From: CAYSZX01 sp964548875
GTDB lineage: Bacteria; Patescibacteriota; Minisyncoccia; Minisyncoccales; JANBVM01
Direction of reading: 5' to 3'
NCBI GenBank assembly: GCA_964548875.1
Contig: CAZJSP010000001.1
Span: 1 to 41,725, forward strand
DNA length: 41,725 nucleotides
Part shown: positions 41,464 to 41,725 of the stretch, in pieces
Position numbering within the stretch: position 1 is the first letter of the stretch
How the letters are laid out: each line of letters starts with the position of its first letter
Notes under the pieces: model-generated
Seen by the model: the letters and a program-made list of their open reading frames with translations, nothing else
Told to the model about the DNA's origin: nothing
Database searches by the model: none
Made by a program: the position numbers and the translations under genes

Positions 41464-41725
41464 ATGATAGAAATGAGTAGTCAGCTCTTTGAAATAATAG
41501 AAATAGCAGAAAAAAATCAACCTGAACCATTCCCCCAGCGTATAATTTTGCCCTCAAGGTGGAAGAAAGTAAACACCCTAGAATTAATTGCTCGAAAAGA
41601 GTATTTTTTTAAAGTATTATTTTCTTTAGAAAACTCTATTTCAGAAAAAAGCGATAATCTGGAAAGAGATTGGGAAAAAGTAGAAAAATTCCAACAACAA
41701 TTTCAAAATAAAATAAAAAAAAATT
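41464..41725 (+). CDS. Hypothetical protein (partial, runs off the right edge)
   Basis: Open frame of 87 codons continuing beyond the window. The product begins MIEMSSQLFEIIEIAEKNQP, is charged and helical, and contains RKEYFFKVLFSLENSI. No family recognised. The near-consensus promoter 5 bases upstream supports the start. It is divergent from the secretion cluster, so a regulator or accessory protein is possible but not shown. Confidence 0.5.
   Translation, partial: MIEMSSQLFEIIEIAEKNQPEPFPQRIILPSRWKKVNTLELIARKEYFFKVLFSLENSISEKSDNLERDWEKVEKFQQQFQNKIKKN

Noticed and set aside
1..41725. Alternative genetic code (UGA as glycine or tryptophan)
   Set aside because: yebC, rnpA and the 106-aa gene end in TGA with correct family-length products, and tryptophan is encoded by TGG.
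1..41725. CRISPR array, insertion sequence or prophage
   Set aside because: No regularly spaced repeats, transposase or phage structural genes were found.

Overview
The window looks like a piece of the main chromosome of a bacterium from the Candidate Phyla Radiation (Patescibacteria, most like the Parcubacteria group). The DNA is very AT-rich and genes are packed end to end, often overlapping by 1-14 bases. Many proteins are at the short end of their family (YidC 224 aa, PilB-like 445 aa, IF-3 168 aa). The gene content fits that group: a PrgI/VirB4 secretion cluster, lamin-tail protein, EF-Tu-domain-2-like small protein, one-subunit GlyRS, and an IleRS with HHAW in place of HIGH. TAA, TAG and TGA all act as stops, so there is no sign of the UGA=Gly code. 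Taxonomy is inferred from content only.

Layout. 1-12.8 kb (minus strand): AI-2E-type permease (cut by the edge), M16 peptidase, glyS, a surface-type protein, recO, ileS, GNAT, histidine phosphatase, argS and class II HMG-CoA reductase. 12.8-15.2 kb: an orphan 106-aa gene, then on plus smpB, tmRNA, infC, rpmI and rplT with almost no spacing. 15.2-17.8 kb (minus): NUDIX, flippase-like membrane protein, mevalonate kinase and a small EF-Tu-like protein. 17.9-18.1 kb: a small RNA. 18.1-20.4 kb: a Trm9-like methyltransferase and Elp3, divergent, with start codons sharing one CATG. 20.3-27 kb: presenilin-like protease, NIF3-like protein, 49-aa basic protein, MurE-like ligase, rpsT, holA, mutM, 5'-3' exonuclease and tsaE. 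27-33 kb (plus): pilB-like ATPase, a second small RNA (minus), lamin-tail protein, yebC, ruvC and a class A PBP. 33-37.5 kb: dnaN and dnaA (minus) against rpmH, rnpA, yidC and jag (plus), the classic bacterial replication-origin neighbourhood. 37.5-41.7 kb: a type IV secretion/conjugation-like cluster on minus and an unknown gene leaving the window on plus.

Most interesting: two intergenic RNAs (about 17.9-18.04 kb and 28.38-28.52 kb, both minus) have near-consensus promoters and terminators and share ordered sequence blocks, so they look like paralogues. The second has a 14-bp closing stem, a nearly symmetric large internal loop and an apical hairpin, the architecture of 6S RNA. A second theme is leaderless expression: at least five genes have a -10 box only 5-7 bases before ATG, and Shine-Dalgarno sequences are essentially absent. 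A third is the Elp3/Trm9-like pair, which could form a bacterial version of the eukaryotic wobble-uridine pathway. All calls were made by reading the sequence; no database search was possible.
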